The notes beneath the pieces are model-generated. The model was not told where the DNA came from. It did not search any database and saw only the letters and a list, made by a program, of their open reading frames with translations. 64,000 nucleotides of DNA, taken from NCBI RefSeq assembly GCF_024494385.1, contig NZ_JAEVLT010000006.1:62001-126000 (forward strand). Direction: 5' to 3'. The number at the start of each line of letters is the position of its first letter. Position 1 is the stretch's first letter. Made by a program: the position numbers and the translations under genes. This DNA is from Bacillus sp. EB600 (GTDB taxonomy: Bacteria > Bacillota > Bacilli > Bacillales > Cytobacillaceae). Shown here in pieces: positions 62,093 through 64,000 of the stretch.

Positions 62093-62692
62093 ATGTTATC
62101 ACATTTTGATTATTTAGCGTTTCAAGGTATCAATCATCTCGCTATTACTGAAAAGTTTTTAAATCCATTGATGGTTTTAATGGCTGAGAAAGCAGAGTAT
62201 GTATTTTTTATTGGGATTCTATTATACTGGTTTTTTCAAAAATCACAGAATCGGAGAATGGTGGTCGAAGCGTGTTTAGCAGCTTGCATTGCCTTAGCTA
62301 TTAACGTTTTAATCGGGATGCTATTTTACCGGGATCGGCCGTTTGTGGTCCACCATGTCAATTGGTTGATTCCGCACGCCAAAAATGCATCGTTTCCTAG
62401 TGATCATGCAACTGCAGCCTTTGTGATTGCAACCGTGATTTGGATTTGGAGAAAACGCGACGGCTGGATTTGGCTAGTATTAGCTGGCATGATTTCCGTA
62501 TCCCGCGTTTGGACTGGGGTTCACTATCCATCCGATGTAATTGCCGGAATGATTATTGGAGCAGGTACAGCATTTATAGTTCATACCTATTCGAAAAAAC
62601 TAAAGGTATTGGATAGAGTTGTGTTCTGGATTATCAATTGCTATGAAAAAATTGAAAAAAGTCTAATTAAACGAAACAATGTCCAAAGGTAA
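62093..62692 (+). CDS. PAP2 phosphatase, BcrC-like undecaprenyl-diphosphatase
   Basis: A 199-residue membrane phosphatase. The three acid-phosphatase motifs are MLFYRDRPF (K/R-x6-RP), FPSDHATAAF (PSxH) and SRVWTGVHYPSDVIAG (SR-x5-H-x3-D). The PSDH form and the size match BcrC, which dephosphorylates undecaprenyl pyrophosphate and gives bacitracin resistance. ATG 62093 has TGGAGG 7 bases upstream; a longer frame to 62015 overlaps the dedA end and is not needed. Confidence 0.88.
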   Translation: MLSHFDYLAFQGINHLAITEKFLNPLMVLMAEKAEYVFFIGILLYWFFQKSQNRRMVVEACLAACIALAINVLIGMLFYRDRPFVVHHVNWLIPHAKNASFPSDHATAAFVIATVIWIWRKRDGWIWLVLAGMISVSRVWTGVHYPSDVIAGMIIGAGTAFIVHTYSKKLKVLDRVVFWIINCYEKIEKSLIKRNNVQR

Positions 62693-62737
62693 AGATCAGT
62701 CTGAAGTTTACAAACTCATGGGAGGGGTGAATGCAGC

Positions 62738-63901
62738 ATGTTTGAGAGTGATAAGGATAAAATTCTGATACTTTCAGCCACATTTGGAGATGGTCATAAG
62801 CAAGTAGCTAAAGCAATCAGCGAGGCAGTAGATTTTTGCACCCCGGATTTGGAACCTATTACTTTAGATGTTATGCAATGGCTGCATCCCTATTTATATC
62901 CAGTGAGCAATTATTTTTACAAGAAGGTTATTAAAAAATTTCCGCAGGTGTATGGCTATTTTTATCAAAAAACAAAAGAAAGAAGCTCCTTTTCAGATAA
63001 ACTGGATACCCTATTTTCGTCCGGAATGGGTACAATGCTGGAGATTATCCAAATGTTAAATCCAAAAGTCGTGGTAAGCACCTACCCATTTGCTGCACGC
63101 ATCATCTCCAAGTTAAAAGAACAGGGGTTAATTGATCTGCCGATTGTGACGATTATTACGGATTACACGAATCATTCCTATTGGCTCCATCCCTTTACGG
63201 ATCTATATGTAGTCGGCTCAGAACAAGTAAAGAATAGATTGATAGCTTCAGGGGTAGAAAGTTATAAAATTAAATGTACAGGAATTCCTATTATGCAAAA
63301 ATTTGTTCACACGCAGCCAAGAGAAATGCTTGCATTAAAATATGGTTTAAACCCTAACCAATTCACGATTCTCGTGATGGGCGGGGGAGATGGTTTTATT
63401 GGAAAAGGGATTTCTACCATTCTTGCTTTTGAAAAACTGCCTGTGCCGATTCAATTTATCATTATTTGTGGCCGAAATAAGAAATTGCAAAAACGATTAG
63501 CAGCTGAACTGCCAAGTTCTAAGCATAAAGTTCTGCTTATGGGCTACAGTGACAACGTAAATGAGTTAATGGCCCTATCGGACCTTTTGATTTCCAAACC
63601 GGGAGGGGTCACTATTTCCGAGGCAATGGCCATGGAACTGCCGTTGTTAATTTATAATCCGCTTCCTGGACAAGAGGAAGAAAATGCTGATTATCTGGTA
63701 AACTTAGGCCTTGGGATTCTGGCAGAAAATGAAAAGGATTTAATTGATAAAATTCATTCGATTATGAAGGATTCTTTCCGATTAGTTTCGATTAAGCAAA
63801 AGACCAAGCTGTTTCAAACAAAGACCTCTTCCATCGATGCACTTGATGTGATCATTCAAACTGCTTACCATGGAAGAGGGCAATATCAAGTCAATGGCTG
63901 A
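62738..63901 (+). CDS. UgtP/MGDG-synthase-like diacylglycerol glycosyltransferase
   Basis: A 387-residue GT28-family GT-B enzyme. The N-domain opens ILILSATFGDGHKQVAKAIS, the MGDG-synthase signature, and includes ITDYTNHSYWLHPFTDLYVV. The C-domain has VMGGGDGFIGKG, SDLLISKPGGVTISEAMAME and the LPGQEEENADYL end block for UDP-sugar binding. It should add glucose to diacylglycerol for membrane glycolipid or a lipoteichoic acid anchor. GGGAGGGG precedes ATG 62738. It is the last clear gene of the envelope operon. Confidence 0.88.
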   Translation: MFESDKDKILILSATFGDGHKQVAKAISEAVDFCTPDLEPITLDVMQWLHPYLYPVSNYFYKKVIKKFPQVYGYFYQKTKERSSFSDKLDTLFSSGMGTMLEIIQMLNPKVVVSTYPFAARIISKLKEQGLIDLPIVTIITDYTNHSYWLHPFTDLYVVGSEQVKNRLIASGVESYKIKCTGIPIMQKFVHTQPREMLALKYGLNPNQFTILVMGGGDGFIGKGISTILAFEKLPVPIQFIIICGRNKKLQKRLAAELPSSKHKVLLMGYSDNVNELMALSDLLISKPGGVTISEAMAMELPLLIYNPLPGQEEENADYLVNLGLGILAENEKDLIDKIHSIMKDSFRLVSIKQKTKLFQTKTSSIDALDVIIQTAYHGRGQYQVNG

Positions 63902-63934
63902 TAAAAATCCCTGACACCCTTAATGATCCTGATT

Positions 63935-64000
63935 ATGAAGGTAAGTGAATATGACGTGTTTGTAAAGATTTCATTAATTATTGCTATTTTACTTGTCATC
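63935..64000 (+). CDS. Possible next gene, N-terminus only
   Basis: A frame open to the window edge starts at ATG 63935 and reads MKVSEYDVFVKISLIIAILL, a short polar start then a hydrophobic segment. The ribosome site is poor, and the CCCTGACACC word just before it resembles the short dispersed motifs, so this is tentative. Confidence 0.3.
   Translation, partial: MKVSEYDVFVKISLIIAILLVI

Overview
The window looks like chromosome of a low-GC, endospore-former-type member of the Bacillaceae (Bacillus/Neobacillus-like). This rests on gene content rather than a phylogenetic marker: an FbpA-type Fur-regulated small protein, YitT, YfhP, a YwnA/YwnB-type Rrf2 pair, an OpuC-type compatible-solute transporter, a GlnK/GlnL (YcbA/YcbB) two-component system, paired YsnF-type DUF2382 proteins, Shine-Dalgarno sites of the AGGAGG type, frequent TTG/GTG starts and many U-tailed hairpin terminators. 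No rRNA, tRNA, CRISPR array or complete prophage was seen.

Layout. 1-6.1 kb: the tail of an unknown gene and an ADP-ribosyltransferase-like protein, a zinc alcohol dehydrogenase, an Ldh-family dehydrogenase with an internal deletion, a DUF4145 protein, a 21/42-bp tandem repeat and thrC. 6.4-10.1 kb: a double-DUF427 protein followed by a three-gene OpuC-like ABC operon. 10.2-11.7 kb: an Rrf2 regulator divergent from an NmrA-like quinone reductase, with two operator-like dyads between them. 12-14.7 kb: the carboxy(nor)spermidine dehydrogenase/decarboxylase operon behind a leader containing a terminator. 15.2-21.7 kb: CDGSH protein, FbpA, YitT, BrnQ, YfhP, a GT4 glycosyltransferase and a small heme-oxidase-like membrane protein. 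22.3-25.0 kb: an unusual overlapping pair, a dynamin-like protein with a degenerate P-loop and a tail-anchored coiled-coil protein. 25.3-32.6 kb: a beta-hydroxyacid dehydrogenase, an SDR and a complete fixABCX electron-bifurcation operon.

33-42.2 kb is an accessory, decaying zone: an IS256-family element next to a BRO antirepressor remnant, other IS and gene remnants, an intact class B penicillin-binding protein, a multiply frameshifted SPFH gene beside a small ribbon-helix-helix gene, a visibly GC-rich ABC exporter pair that looks imported, and pgsA and MFS tails. 42.5-50.7 kb: a double-HTH/coiled-coil/J-domain protein, an Asn-rich repeat lipoprotein, an HMA-like protein without its CxxC, a GH3 glycosidase, an HpaI-type aldolase, a cold-shock protein, small stress-type proteins, two DUF2382 proteins and a universal stress protein. 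50.8-52.9 kb: an MFS gene stopped by one in-frame amber codon, then LysR and DMT-transporter remnants.

53-58.8 kb is a glutamate module: GlnL/GlnK face away from a glutamate symporter and a glutamate dehydrogenase. A GlnL-box-like direct repeat lies just upstream of the symporter and a consensus-matching cre site lies further upstream. 59.1-64 kb is an envelope operon: sensor kinase, response regulator, DedA protein, BcrC-like PAP2 phosphatase and a UgtP-like glycolipid glucosyltransferase, with a possible next gene running off the end.

Three dispersed repeat types are visible: a long structured element (16822, 25080, with related ends at 28898), short palindromes built on GGGACGGTTCTTTTG (11739, 48963, 53041, 57389), and a single 41-bp palindrome at 18633.
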